DNA of 64,000 bases from Stomoxys calcitrans (taxonomy: Eukaryota; Arthropoda; Insecta; Diptera; Muscidae). Below, in pieces: positions 52,441 to 63,579 of the stretch (position 1 is the first letter of the stretch; each line of letters begins with the position of its first letter). Below the pieces are notes generated by a model, which saw nothing but the letters and a program-made list of their open reading frames with translations, did no database searches and had not been told where the DNA came from. A program made the translations under genes and the position numbers. The stretch covers positions 40,439,054 to 40,503,053 of the forward strand of contig NC_081553.1 in NCBI RefSeq assembly GCF_963082655.1. The letters run 5' to 3'.

Positions 52441-53014
52441 CTGACACTGTGTAAGACCGCTGGGTTTGCACCACTGCTATCTTACACAACACAACAGTGT
52501 ATTGTGTTTTCTTTGGCACTTCTGGTAAGGTCCACTAGCACATGTCCTCGGCTAATGGTCATCCTTAAAACAATTTACTCCCTACGACCCAGTTGTATGC
52601 TTAAAATTATATAGAGGATGGTCTTCCTTACGCATCTGGCATTTCCGATTTGCTGCTGAGACAGTTGTTACTGTGGGTTTACTCTTCTGAACACCGTTAA
52701 CTGCTTCCCACGACGCGAACCGGTTCATCAGGCTTTTCTTGAAGTAATCCATTGTCTCTAGTTCTTTTCAGTTCACTATCGACTATTCATACAACACATG
52801 AGTCGTCTTATCCCTCCTTTTTGATAGGATATGGAGTAAGAGCGGATCCCAATCTTTCGGCTTTACACCAAGGCACTCTAATGCCAACAAGGGTTCATGT
52901 GGTTAATATATATACCAGAGGCGGTGGGTATCCTAAGTTCAGCCCGGTCGATATTAATGCCTATTTACTTCAAAACCTTAATTCAAAAAGTTCAAAAACT
53001 GAAGTCGAATTAAG
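52441..53014. other. Non-coding; DINE-1-like end scrap at about 52916-52970
   Basis: 'GGCGGTGGGTATCCTAAGTT' followed by 'CAGCCCGGTCG' is an eroded DINE-like end with hairpin. The rest is unassigned. No gene. Confidence 0.45.
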
Positions 53015-53293
53015 TTTCAACTCTTCTCACAAATCAATGAGTGCAGTCCGATTCAATTTTAAGCTCAATGACAAGGACTCCCTTTTTATAGCTGAGTCCG
53101 AACGGCGTACCGCGAAGCGACACCTCTTTGGGGAGAAGTTTCTACATGGCAAAGTACCTCACAGGAGCCAGCATAAGGAGGAGATAACCACCATTGAAAA
53201 TTTTTCTGATGGTGCTGCCAGGATTCGTACCCTGGCGTTCAGCATCATAGGCGGACATGCTAAACTCTGCGCTACGGTGGTCTCCATTTGCTT
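53015..53293 (-). mobile_element. tRNA-derived SINE, inverted
   Basis: The + strand shows 'CTCACAAATCAATGAGTGCA', 'GCTCAATGACAAGGACTCCC', 'CGACACCTCTTTGGGGAGAA', box B 'GCCAGGATTCGTACCCTGGC' and the box A side 'GGCGGACATGCTAAACTCTG' with 'CGCTACGGTGG'. It is nearly full length; box B carries one substitution. Confidence 0.85.
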
Positions 53294-54600
53294 TTAGCCC
53301 CTATAAAATCTCGACACTTCTCAACCAAAAATGTAGCCTATATCATTAATTTTCACACTACTCGCCATGGGTTATTGGCATAAAAAAAATACAAAACACA
53401 AGTTGAAATTTTTGCAAACCAGCCTTTTGTTCTTCCATCTTTCATTGCTTTTTTAGATTTAGTCTTTTCTTCATTTCCATCTGCTAACATAATCAGAATC
53501 TTTCTTATGTATATTCACGGATATTTTTGCATAAATTTGCCATTTTTTATAAACTCTTTTGATTATTTCTTTTTTGTAAAGTTTCTTGGCTTCAAGATTT
53601 GTTATCACGATTTTATTTTCATGTGTTGTGCAGCACACTACATTGAAGTTCACACAAAAAAAAACACAGAGGATTCAAAGAGAGGTTTAGATACTTGAGC
53701 TCTCCTTCTCTCTCTCTTTCTAAAAGGGCAAACCTGCATTATATATGCAACTCTCTTTCGCTTTCAGTCTCTGGAGGTAGAACACATTACAAGATTCTTT
53801 ACTTTGTTTTTAAGGTAGGGGAGTTGATTTCTAGGTAACAGCAACAAGAACGACAACAATAACAAAAATTAAAGCAAACTTCACGCACTCTTCTTTACTA
53901 AACATAATTTTCTTTTATTTGCTCTTCTTTTATTTTAAGGCTATATAATATAGTAGTGGTGGCAGCGTTTGCGGCTGCGACTATGTTACTGCTTGTCTTT
54001 GTTGTTGTTTTTCTTTTTGTATTTTGTCTGCTTCTTCTCAATATACCTATGTATATTTTAATTTTATTGCTTTTGTTTTTTTTCTTTAATTTTTTGAAAC
54101 TGGTTTTAAGGTATTTTCGAGAGAGTGTATGTGTGTGTGTATGTTTGTGGGGTTATATGTATGACTCTATGGCTTAGCTTGAGATGGGTTGCTGTCGCTT
54201 GCTGTTGCTGCTGTTTGTTGGCTGATTTCGCCGTCATTGTTCATTGTTGCCATACTATCTTTATTTTTCGATACTTTTGGACTAGTTCATGTATTAAAAT
54301 CTTTGCCGCAATGGTGGTAGTGGTGTATTTGTTTTTTTTTTGCTGGAGCTTGAAACGTTTTAAGTTTCTTGATTGACACTATTAGCAAATAATTTACATA
54401 CACAGCAGAGCCACACATCTATTAACTTATTAGAATCACAATTTCTAATTAATTATTAATAAAGTTTTGAAGCATAATTTTTTAAAGGAAAGAACTATAG
54501 TTCCATATGTTAATAAGTGTGTTAGAAGTTTGAATTTTGAGTTCAATTTTGATATTTAAAAACCGAATGTCATTGAGTTGTCAGAATGATCGATAAATAG
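53294..54600. other. Non-coding, microsatellite-rich
   Basis: T-rich sequence with a 'TGTGTGTGTGTATG' run (about 54126-54145), CT tracts (53700-53720) and GTTGCTG-type runs. Open frames at 53956-54376 are hydrophobic low-complexity reads. No exon recognised. Confidence 0.5.
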
Positions 54601-54639
54601 GGTTGTTTGTTATTTATATATATATTTTACACTTTATCG

Positions 54640-54770
54640 ATATGTTGTTTTTTTTACCTGTATAACGGTTTTAAATGGTTATGCATCGTTTCCTAGGTTC
54701 TAGGTGTTATACCTGTATAAAGGTTTTCAATGGTTATATTTCGTTCTCTAGGTTAAAATTCTTCGATAAA
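54640..54770. repeat. ~66 bp tandem duplication
   Basis: 'ACCTGTATAACGGTTTTAAA' followed by 'TGGTTATGCATCGTTTCCTA' recurs as 'ACCTGTATAAAGGTTTTCAA' and 'TGGTTATATTTCGTTCTCTA' about 53 bp later. Confidence 0.7.
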
Positions 54771-54959
54771 TTTTGAACCATATTTTCATATTTTAAATCG
54801 TTTGCTTTCTTGCTGTAATGACCGTTGATATATTAATCGATAGCTTGATTTATAGCTGTATAACAGTTTATAACAGTTGCTTTTGTTGTACAAAAGCTAT
54901 TAAAGTGTGAACGTTCTTGAGAACTGTCTTTCAAAATTACAAGCATTGGCTAAATAGTT

Positions 54960-55345
54960 CTGTTTCAGAAGATTTTCAAGGTTTTCTGTTATTGGCACCT
55001 TGTTTGAATGTTCTGCATCATCTCTTCAACCAAGTTACCAAAAATTAAATGTAAATATTCATGATTTTAAATTTAGCATATGAACTGTGTTAGGATCTGC
55101 GAAATTTTCATGTTTTCTGTGTTACCGTCTCTGTTAGACGTTCTGCATCATCAGTGTCTCTTCAACCAAGTTTGCAAATAATTGCAAGTATGGATGTTTC
55201 TTAAGCATCACCGTGTTTCTCAATGAAACACAGGCTAAAGGGTTCAGGTTTTGAGGTTTTTTTCAGATTCTTATAGTGTTGCAGCCTTATTTGGACTTTT
55301 CGCATTATCAGTGTCTCTATGACAAACATTCCTTAAAAATCATGC
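54960..55345. repeat. Diverged ~130-150 bp tandem repeat
   Basis: 'TTCTGCATCATCAGTGTCTC' plus 'TTCAACCAAGTT' occurs near 55011, 55140 and (diverged) 55296. Each is preceded by a 'TTTTC...GTGTTAC' segment and followed by an A-rich stretch and 'CATG'. Function unknown. Confidence 0.6.
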
Positions 55346-55404
55346 TTTTAAATTTAACAAACTGTTCTCAACGGCCAATTTGGCAAAATATTTATCGACC
55401 ATTG

Positions 55405-55475
55405 ATTAGGTTAGGTTGAAAAATGGGTACTAAACCGCCCATGCCACAATGGACATACACCTACGCCAATAATCG
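55405..55475 (-). mobile_element. LINE 3' tail scrap
   Basis: In minus orientation, 'GTGTATGTCCATTGTGGCAT' followed by 'TTCAACCTAACCTAA' matches the 3' end seen at 20.70-20.75 kb and 42.0-42.1 kb. Only the terminal ~70 bp is present. Confidence 0.55.
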
Positions 55476-55664
55476 GAATGTTGTGTCATTGATTAATCAT
55501 AATTTAAAATTAAATAAATGTACTGTAGGGTATGTACCAGTTTTGAATATTGTTTAATTTGTGTGTTCCTTATAGACTCAAAAACGGCTGAACCGATTTT
55601 CTAGAAATTTTCACAGGTGATGCATAATGATCATCTGGTGAAAATAGGGTAAAAAATTGCAAAT

Positions 55665-55924
55665 TTTGCCCATAAACATTCCACTAAGGAACAGGGGCAC
55701 ACTTTTCACATATCAATGAGTGCAATCCGATTCAAGTTTAAGCTAAATGATAAGGAGCCTCCTTTTTACAGCCGGGTCTGAACGGCGAGCCGCAGTGCGA
55801 CACCTCTTTGGAGAGAAGCATTTAGGAGGTGGTGGTTTTCCCACCGCTAAACTTTTTTTCTGATGGTTTCACCAGGATTCGAACCCAGGCGTTTAGCGTC
55901 ATAGGCAGACATGCTAACCTCTGC
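55665..55924 (-). mobile_element. tRNA-derived SINE, inverted
   Basis: 'GCCCATAAACATTCCACTAA', 'AGGAGCCTCCTTTTTACAGC', 'GACACCTCTTTGGAGAGAAG', box B 'AGGATTCGAACCCAGGCG' and 'GCAGACATGCTAACCTCTGC' (+ strand). A deletion removes part of the body after the GAGAAG block. The composite repeat begins immediately to the right. Confidence 0.85.
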
Positions 55925-56440
55925 CTCTCTCTGGGGTACACCCCTTCCCCGAAACACCCCCATAACAGGACTAATTTACTGACCATGGCAATATATGGGA
56001 GTAAAGCACGAGTCTGATATCAATATTTGAGAAAAAGTGTCTTTGGGGCCACCCCTCCCCCATAATACCAACCATATTGGAAGTATTTGCTAACCATTGG
56101 AATATGGGAGGCTCAAATAAGAGGCATTTTAGAGTAGAACACGAATTTTATATATATTTTCAAGGCCAAGTCACTGAGTGGCCATCCTATAAAATATCCT
56201 TAACCCAATGGCAATATGGGGTTTAGCTAAATGGTATTTGAGAGAAGAGCACAATGCTGATATTTTTTTAAGACCAAGTGTCTGGGGGACCATCTCACCC
56301 CCGAAAACACCCCTAAATCGAACATCATGTGAATATAAGGCTGTTATAAAGTCTTTTAAGAATGGAGTATATCTAACATCCAAACTTAAGTGACATTAAA
56401 CGCACCGAGCGTATTCGTAGACCAATAGAGATCATATGGG
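55925..56440 (+). repeat. Composite dispersed repeat, array 2
   Basis: The unit order is the same as at 26.3-27.0 kb and 28.2-28.5 kb: 'GACCATGGCAATATATGGG', 'AAAAGTGTCTTTGGGGCCAC', 'CCAACCATATTGGAAGTATT', 'CAAGTGTCTGGGGGACC' and the end 'TTATAAAGTCTTTTAAGAAT'. Non-coding. Confidence 0.75.
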
Positions 56441-56759
56441 ATTCAGATAAATGCACTTATATTGTTATACTGTTAGTCAAGCGATATGCATATACTATTT
56501 TCGTAGCATTGTATTTCTCTTAAATTGTAGAAAATTCAAAGGATAATTAAATTCCATATGAAATAAAAGATGGCGCAGTGGAGCGGGCCCGGTTCAGCTG
56601 GTCCCATAAAAACAAATTTAGCAATGAAGACCGCAATCCTTCATATATTCGCTCTCTTATGACTTCCAACACCTATGACAAGTTTCGTGCGAGTCTTTTC
56701 GTAAGCTTATATAAATCGATCTCCCGACTTTTCAGTAACTGGCTTCAATTAATTCCCTG
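56441..56759. other. Spacer between repeats
   Basis: No gene; the 60-residue open frame at 56578-56760 lacks any recognisable domain and ends in a SINE. Confidence 0.45.
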
Positions 56760-56764
56760 ACCCG

Positions 56765-57030
56765 CTCGAGGCCATGGGTTCGAATCCTGGCGAGACTATC
56801 AGAAAAATTTTCAGCGGTGGTTTTCCCCTCCTAATGGTGGCAACATTTGTGAAGTACTCTGCCATGTAAAACTTCTCTCCAAAGAGGTGTCGCACTGCGG
56901 CACGCCGTCCCGACTCGGCTATAAAAAGGAGGCCCTTTATCATTGAGCTTAAACTTGAATCGGACTGCACTCATGTGAGAAGTTTGCCGCTGTTCCTTAG
57001 TGGAATGTTCATGGGCAAAATTTGCAATTT
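56765..57030 (+). mobile_element. tRNA-derived SINE, head-truncated
   Basis: It starts at the box B region (CCATGGGTTCGAATCCTGGC). It is near consensus through 'CTCCAAAGAGGTGTCGCACT', 'CTATAAAAAGGAGGCCC' and the tail 'TTCCTTAGTGGAATGTTCAT' plus 'GGGCAAAATTTGC'. Box A is lost or replaced. Confidence 0.85.
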
Positions 57031-59090
57031 TGGCTACAATTTTGCATATAGGCTACCATTCTGACTACCGACCATTCCACATTCAGTATTATCCATATGA
57101 GTTAATATCAGTGACTGACACATTAGTAAGTGTGGTCATTATTCCCAAGCCCATGGGCGTATGATCCCGTACACGTACACAAATATATGTAAAAGTGTGT
57201 GCGATTTGCCCACCACTGGTTTTATATAGAAAGAAAAAATACAAATAATTAGCGGAACGCATTTCATGGTTGATACTTAAAGTTTTTAATTTAACTGATT
57301 TTTAGGTATATAGACCATTTTTTGTGTATTTTTTGTAATTTTTTTTTTATTATTTTTTACCTCTTTGGTAGTCATATTGGATTAAAAATCTCAGCTTAGT
57401 TTGTTTTGCAACTAACTTTTTTTATTAATTTTTTCAAAAAAATATATACCTATAACAGATTAGGTATATGCAGAAGCTGTTTTTGGTGGGCTTGTTTGAC
57501 ATTTAATACACCTTTTAAAACTGGATCTGGGTACCAATTCAAAAAAAAAGAAACAATCAAAGTTTAAACAAAAAATTTTAAATTATTGGGGGTTTTTTGT
57601 GGTTTAGGTATTATTTTTTGTGGGGTTCTCAGCTCACCTTTTATTTTTTTTTTCTTTTTGTTGACGTCTTTCGTTTTAAGAATTAATAAATTTTTTTAAT
57701 TGTTATTAAAATTAAAAATCACGTTTTTTGTTTTTAATTGATTTAAATTTCTCGTTTCGTTGTGTTTGTTCTATCTCCGATATACTGAATTTTCATGCAC
57801 CGTTGCACTTTCAAAAAACAAATAAAGAAAAAAATTCTTCTCTAACTAACGACGCCGCGGCAATCTAACTCCAGTTGCAAAAGTCTGATGCTACTTAAAC
57901 TGCTGCTGGTGTTGTGTTGTTTGTGGGAACGTACCAACGAACGTACGAAGTCAACAGATGAGGACGATGATGGTGGCAAAGGCTGCTGTTGCTGCCTGTT
58001 TTACTTGCTTTTAGCAGTAGACGCGTTGTTGCTGCCGACAATGGTGGTAGTTAATGATGATGGTCAGACAAAAGAAAAAAAAACGATAAATCGGCACAAA
58101 AACAACACTGGTGTAAATTCTACCAACTGCCACTGTATTTGTTTATCACGTTTTGCAAAAATTAACCCCCTTTAGAGATTTAGGCGAAGCAATTATACGG
58201 AATATTTATCAAAAGCAGCTGTTTTAAGTCATACAGTGCGCTTTTATTACAACACCACCACTTCTATTTTCAGGGTTTTTTTTCTTTTCTTCTTTTTCCA
58301 CTTATATCCAAATATGGAAATGTGCAAATGCAATTCCAATGTTACAACAACAATTCTCAGCACTCACTTTATGGGTAAAACATAAATTTAACACAAACAC
58401 AACATTAAAAGATTGTTGTTGTTGTAATTCCCCACTCTAAAAAAAGTTGGTGTTACTCGTTTCGAACGCTTAAATATGGATGGTAGTGCATCTAAGCGCG
58501 TTCTATTCCACGTACTACCGATCTTCTCGCCGTTCCAACTTAAACTGGCATAACAATTTCTTCCAAACTCTAACCCAGTACTCGATATCGTTGTTTAGCT
58601 AGCTATTTGAGTGTGGTGTAGTAAACCTTGTTTCGACCACAATTAACTTCAGTTCTCTTGTTCTTTGGGCATTCTCTTAATTTTGTTCTCTTTCTTATAC
58701 CCAGATTTTCTCTTTTGAAATCACAGCTTGCTATTTACTTCATACTAATATTTAATTGCAGCTTAGGAACATTTACGTTAGCAAACATAAAATGCATGCA
58801 CTTACGAGATTTGATTAAAGAGGGTTGCCATCGCTTTGCATTTTGCAATTGTGAGATGACAACAAGGATGGCATAACAAGTAAAGGTGCTGCCAGATTTG
58901 TGTTCATAATGCCATTAACATGTAGAAGCTGTAGTAATGTGACGGTCAAGCTCCTGCTTAGTTCATCTCCAGGTTTGCTGGAGCGATTCTGAATACACAT
59001 ACAAAACGATATGGTTTCCATGGGGAGACTTTACTGCCCTTCGAAATAATGCACAGGAGCGCAGTATAATTACCATGCATACATACGGGC
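57031..59090. other. Non-coding, possible upstream/UTR sequence
   Basis: T- and A-rich with CAACAA runs (58390-58425). The 95-residue frame at 57888-58175 starts with a hydrophobic Leu/Cys stretch but continues as low-complexity Asp/Cys/Leu runs, and I do not believe it. Part of this region could hold a non-coding first exon of Inx3, but I cannot point to one. Confidence 0.4.
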
Positions 59091-59091
59091 G

Positions 59092-59135
59092 CCACCGTTG
59101 CGCAGAGGTTACCATATAACGCTAAACGCATGGAC
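59092..59135 (+). mobile_element. SINE head scrap
   Basis: 'GCCACCGTTGCGCAGAGGTT' followed by 'ACCATATAACGCTAAACGC' matches the 5' head of the main SINE and then stops. Confidence 0.7.
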
Positions 59136-59171
59136 CAGTGCTCCTCTGAGATCAATGGTGGGTTAATTTTT

Positions 59172-59231
59172 GCGTTTGTCAAAGTCGTTTGTGTTTGTCA
59201 AAGTCGTTAGCGTTTGTCAAAGTCGGTGACA
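59172..59231. repeat. 18-20 bp tandem repeat, three copies
   Basis: 'GCGTTTGTCAAAGTCGTT' is repeated three times with small changes. Confidence 0.85.
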
Positions 59232-60540
59232 AACTTGAAAAGGCGGTTAATACTTGGAAGTTTGATTGTGAACTCATGGTATTCCTATAATTTGTCATAG
59301 ATAATAATTTTGACAACCGAATATTGAATATTTATAATTCATTACAAAATAAGTGTGTAATAGTGTATGCTCCTTATCCTCTATCTTTATACACAATCTA
59401 GGAACTTAAATCCTGTGTTTTTTCGTCAAGTATTACCATACAAAAATAAACAACAATAAATATAACGATACAACCCTGTTGGTTATTGTGGACCAAAGTC
59501 TCGTTGAACCTTTTCTAACATATGGATCGCCGCACTTAGTTGAGAATGGAACACCAAGCTGAGATTCTACCCTCTCCGCGATCTTGGTTCAAAACAAGGT
59601 GGTACATGGATATTATCTGATCTTCATATGTATGTCATGAAACTCAAAAGCAAAATGGCAACCCTATCCAACATCATAAGTAACATCTCTGTCAAAGAGA
59701 GTTATTACCTCATGTGTTAGTACTCTTCCATATTTTGCATGTATATGCCACTCTCTCGCGCTGTCGATTGTTTTTATCTCTTTGTTTAATTCAACTATTG
59801 TTTATTTTCGAAAGATAAACTTCATTTTGTTTGGAAACTCTCAAACAATAGCACGGTTGGATGATCGGCGGTGTGTTGGTGAATTTCGTACAACACACAA
59901 AATTATGTAGCGCAAGTATGCCACCAAAAGAGATGCACACTCAGCGATCGATCTGCGCTGACAACGACAATTCTGTTATACAAACTCTTCTTTTTATCCG
60001 TTGGATTTGTTGGAAAAGCAATTTATTTAATAAATGATTAATACGGAACCTGTTGCTACCTGCTTCTCATTACTGAAGACGGTCGGTCGGTCGATCTTTT
60101 TTTACCCAATTTTTATTTGCTCACGATTCCTTGCTTTTGTTTTTCATGTTTGCCTTCTTCATGTCGTTGTTCTTGTTACATACTTGGCCAGCGATGCCCT
60201 ACAATAGGGTATCCTTGTTATGAACAATATGACACTGGTTGAGAAGTGATAGGGTTGGGTTATAAATATTGGGAGTAGAGATATTGAAATAACCTTAAGC
60301 TGTATTTTACCATTTTCATGATTAGGAATATTTTCTTTCAGGTGTGGAGCATGTATATGACTATGTCTGCGCAGGTTTACTTACTACTTTCTAGGTATTA
60401 TTGAGTTTATTATTATTATTTCTTTGTCCGTTTGTCCATCTGTGGAATTTATTATCCCTGAAGTTTGTTTTTAATCTGCTAGAAACTAGCATCTAAGTCA
60501 ACATTTTAGTACGATGATAATGCAGAACTCAGTAAACCAG
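59232..60540. other. Non-coding, no gene
   Basis: AT-rich sequence; nothing recognised as exon, RNA gene or known repeat. Confidence 0.5.
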
Positions 60541-60588
60541 GATCCACTTAAAAAGGTTAAGCCTAGTGATCAGCCGACATAAAATTGT

Positions 60589-61468
60589 TATACCCTCCAC
60601 CATAGGAGGGGGCATACTACTTTCGTCATTCTGTTTGTAATACCTCGAAATATGCGTCTGAGACCCAATAAAGTATATATATTCTTGATCATCATGCCAT
60701 TTTAAGTCGATCTAGCCATGCCCGTCTGTCTGTTAGAACCGATCTTGGGTCTTGACTTCTTGAGTCTCTAGAGGGCGCAATTCTCGTCCGATTTGACTGA
60801 AATTATGCACGTAGTGTTTTGGTATTACTTCCAACCACTGCGTTAAGTATGGTTCAAATCGGTCCATAATCTGGTATAGCTGTCATATAAACCGATCTTG
60901 GATCTTGATTTCTTGAGCCAATGGTGCGAGCAATTCTCATCCGATTTGACTGAAATTTAGCATGAGGTGTTTTATTATGACTTCAAATAACTGTGCTAAG
61001 TATGGCGCAAATCGGAACATAACCTGCTATAGCTGCCATATAAACCGATCTGGGATCTTGACTTCTTGAGCCTCTAGAGGGCGCAATTCTCATCCGATTT
61101 GGCAGAAATTTTGTACAACGGCTTCTCTAATGACCTTCAACATGCGTGTCTAATACAGTTTGAATCGATCAATAGCTTGATACAGCTCCCATATAAACCT
61201 ATTTCCCGATTTTGCTTCTTGAGCCCGTACAATGAGCAATTCTTATCCGAATAAAATGAAATATTACACAATGACTTCTACAATGTTCAGCATTCATTTA
61301 TGGTCCGAATCGAACTATAACTTGATGTAGCTCCAATAGCATAACAGTTCTTATTCAATATTCTTTTTTTGCATAAAAAGAGATAGCGCGCATAGAACTC
61401 GAGAAATGCGATCCATGGTGGAGGGTATTTAAGATTCGGCCCGGCCGAACTTAGCACGCTTTTACTTG
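60589..61468 (-). mobile_element. Complete DINE-1-like (Helentron-type) element
   Basis: The 880 bp element starts TATACCCTCCACCATAGG, passes 'ATACTACTTTCGTCATTCTG', 'ACCTCGAAATATGCGTC' and 'GCCCGTCTGTCTGTTAG', then has three to four ~150 bp units with 'CTAGAGGGCGCAATTCTCGT' and 'ATAGCTGTCATATAAACCGA'. It finishes with CATGGTGGAGGGTAT, a hairpin TTCGGCCCGGCCGAA and CTTAGCACGCTTTTACTTG. Its ends are fixed by comparison with the duplicated, uninserted flank at 62.86-62.92 kb. The terminal ACCCTCCACCAT and its inverted copy next to the 3' hairpin act as subterminal inverted repeats. Confidence 0.85.
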
Positions 61469-61629
61469 TTTTAGTTTCTGGCAGTACTTAGCATTGAGGA
61501 TGTCAACTTGTTCCCCTTTTACATTCATTCTTTGTTTACGCTTTCTCCTATATGATGACATTTTCAATCGACAGATTTGACATTCTTAATAATGTTCATG
61601 GGGCCTATCCACTTTATGTTTTCGCAAGT
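61469..61629. repeat. Segmental duplication copy A (right part)
   Basis: 'GGCAGTACTTAGCATTGAGG' through 'TATGTTTTCGCAAGTGG' matches 62904-63060. The left part of the same copy lies at about 60545-60588, split by the DINE-like insertion. Confidence 0.88.
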
Positions 61630-61903
61630 GGCCTAACCTTCTATAAGTGAATCCTGGCAGTAAAAGAGGAAAACTTATAACAATGAGAGCAGAGCGACTC
61701 ATATTTAGTGACTCGGAATGATTACCCTAAAAGTGATGCTTGTAAGAAGTATTTATTATATTCGTATAACATTCGCTAAGAAAAGACCATTCATGTTTTG
61801 CTTTATGATTAGGCACCAACTTTAAACTGGTACATCCCAAGCGTAATAACTCTGCTAGAGAAGTTTAGAATGACTGTAAAGTCGCTGGAAATGCATTATT
61901 ATC

Positions 61904-62126
61904 CACTTAAGGCCTAAACAGAATGAGCTTTGAGTTGCGTCGCGTTGAAAAATGCAACTCTGTAAAGAAATTTTTAAAAAGCAACTCGCAAAACAGAATG
62001 ACTATAGCGTCAAATTTGAAAACTTTTTCGCGTTGCTTTTGTGGGATTTTTGTGCAGATTTGCATTTATGCAACGCGACGCTCAAAACCAAAGCTCAACG
62101 TGCTCATTCTTTTTTGGCCTTTAGTG
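61904..62126. mobile_element. TIR MITE, 223 bp, copy 1
   Basis: The left end CACTTAAGGCCTAAACAG pairs with the right end TTTTTTGGCCTTTAGTG. Inner pairing continues through 'GAATGAGC / GCTCATTC' and 'TTGCGTCGCGTTG / CAACGCGACG'. It is non-coding. The superfamily is uncertain; the CACT-type tips recall CACTA elements, but no target duplication was clear. Confidence 0.75.
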
Positions 62127-62855
62127 TAGCTGATTTAAGTAGCCTGCTTATAGACCAACCAACAAATTGGTTCTTTCATTCAAACCTCTTTCGCTGCCTT
62201 TGTCCAACCAAATCCCCATAAGAAACTGGGAGCATCCTCAGAAGACCACTAAACAACGAAACATTTTCAATTTCAGCCGACAAAAGAGATCCATCCACCA
62301 AAAAGAACTACAGCAGCAACACAAAAAACCAACCAATCTTGCTTCATGCCATTATTTTTTTTTTTTGTTTTTAGCAAAATCCATGGTTCATTCGCACCGT
62401 TCGTATTTCTCTCCCTGAGGATCATTTAGCGTCGATGATTGATCTAAAACACGTATATTTGCATTTGGTCGTGAATTGTCGTGTATAGTTAGTTAACATT
62501 ATAAAGCACTCGTACTCGCCGCCTGTGGTAAGACGAGTCTTCAACACTGTTGAGATTCATTGTCGTTGTCGTCGTCTTTACTAGGGTGTATGGGTTGGTA
62601 ATAATGTTGCAAGGTTGCCATATTTTACATTTATATTCAGGGGATAAAAAATGGTAGTGAAGCTGTGGAAGCAACAGTGGCGCATAGGTATGCATAGAGA
62701 GGACATCAGAACTCATGTTCGGTGGTAGTTATCCTCTAACTAATCACTAAGTCATGTATCTGGGACCCGTATACAAAAAGATGATGTAAGAATGGGGTGT
62801 TCTAATAGAATCATGCGATAAGTCGTCTTTATTGCAAGTACCTTTAATTCAGTAT
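62127..62855. other. Non-coding spacer
   Basis: No gene recognised; A- and T-rich tracts with scattered short open frames. Confidence 0.5.
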
Positions 62856-63060
62856 TCACTGGATAAGGTTAAGCCAAGCGATCAGTCGAAATACAATTTT
62901 TTAATTTTTGGCAGTAATTGGCATTGAGGATGTCAACTTGTTTTCTTTTCACATTCATTCTTTGTTTACGTTTTCTCCTATTGATGACACTTTCAATCGG
63001 CAGATTTGGCATCTTTAGTGATGTTCATGGGGCCTATCCACTTTATGTTTTCGCAAGTGA
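62856..63060. repeat. Segmental duplication copy B (uninserted)
   Basis: It contains 'GGTTAAGCCAAGCGATCAGT', then directly 'ACAATTTTTTAATTTTTGGC', then 'GGCATTGAGGATGTCAACTT' and so on to 'TATGTTTTCGCAAGTG'. It is contiguous where copy A carries the 880 bp DINE-like element. Confidence 0.88.
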
Positions 63061-63086
63061 AATGTGTTTCGAAATGTTTTCGAAAT

Positions 63087-63297
63087 GTGTTCAAAATTTG
63101 AACACATTTCGAACCGGACACTGATTTTGGTAATAAAATTCAATGAATTGCAAGCGTTGCTCGTTAGTAAGTCTATTCATGATGAAATGTCAAAGCATAC
63201 TGAGCATCTTTCTCTTTGACACCATGTCTGAAATCCCACGTGATCTGTCAAATACTAATGCATGAAAAACCTAACCTCAAAAAAATCACCCTTTATT
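63087..63297 (-). mobile_element. mariner-type solo 5' end
   Basis: This matches the right half of the 13 kb rearranged element: 'ACACATTTCGAACCGGACAC', 'GCAAGCGTTGCTCGTTAGTA', then the TIR to 'AAAAAAATCACCCTTTA'. On the minus strand it encodes the transposase start MNRLTNEQRLQ and further residues. A near-perfect palindrome (CGAAATGTGTTCAAAATTTG and its complement) lies at its inner edge, 63079-63110. The rest of the transposon is absent. Confidence 0.85.
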
Positions 63298-63579
63298 AGT
63301 AAGGCCGAAACAGAATGCGCGTTGATTTTTTTTTTTTTTTTGAACGTTGAACTAATTTCAAAAAGCAACGCGCAAGAGGTTAAAGATTTTTTATTTTTAC
63401 GCCTTAAAATACTACTTCATGTTTGGCAACACAGAATAACTCTCGATTTCAGCCGTAAAAGTTGAAAATTCTGTAACTATTGCGCATTGCTTTTGCGGCA
63501 TTTGTATTCAGAGTTGAATTTTTTTAACGCAAAGCTCAAAAACAAACCTAAACGCGCTCATTCTTTTTCGGCCTTTGTG
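63298..63579. mobile_element. TIR MITE, copy 2
   Basis: The left end TAAGGCCGAAACAGAATGCG pairs with the right end CGCTCATTCTTTTTCGGCC-TTTG. It is the same family as 61904-62126 but longer, with a poly-T run and different interior. It directly abuts the mariner fragment. Confidence 0.72.

Noticed and set aside
53956..54376. Membrane-like open frames
   Set aside because: Same cause: T-rich and GTT/CTG-rich DNA; both frames look equally hydrophobic.
57888..58175. 95-residue open frame with a hydrophobic start resembling a signal peptide
   Set aside because: It rapidly becomes Asp, Cys and Leu runs from GAT/TGC/CTG repeats; no domain, no splice context.
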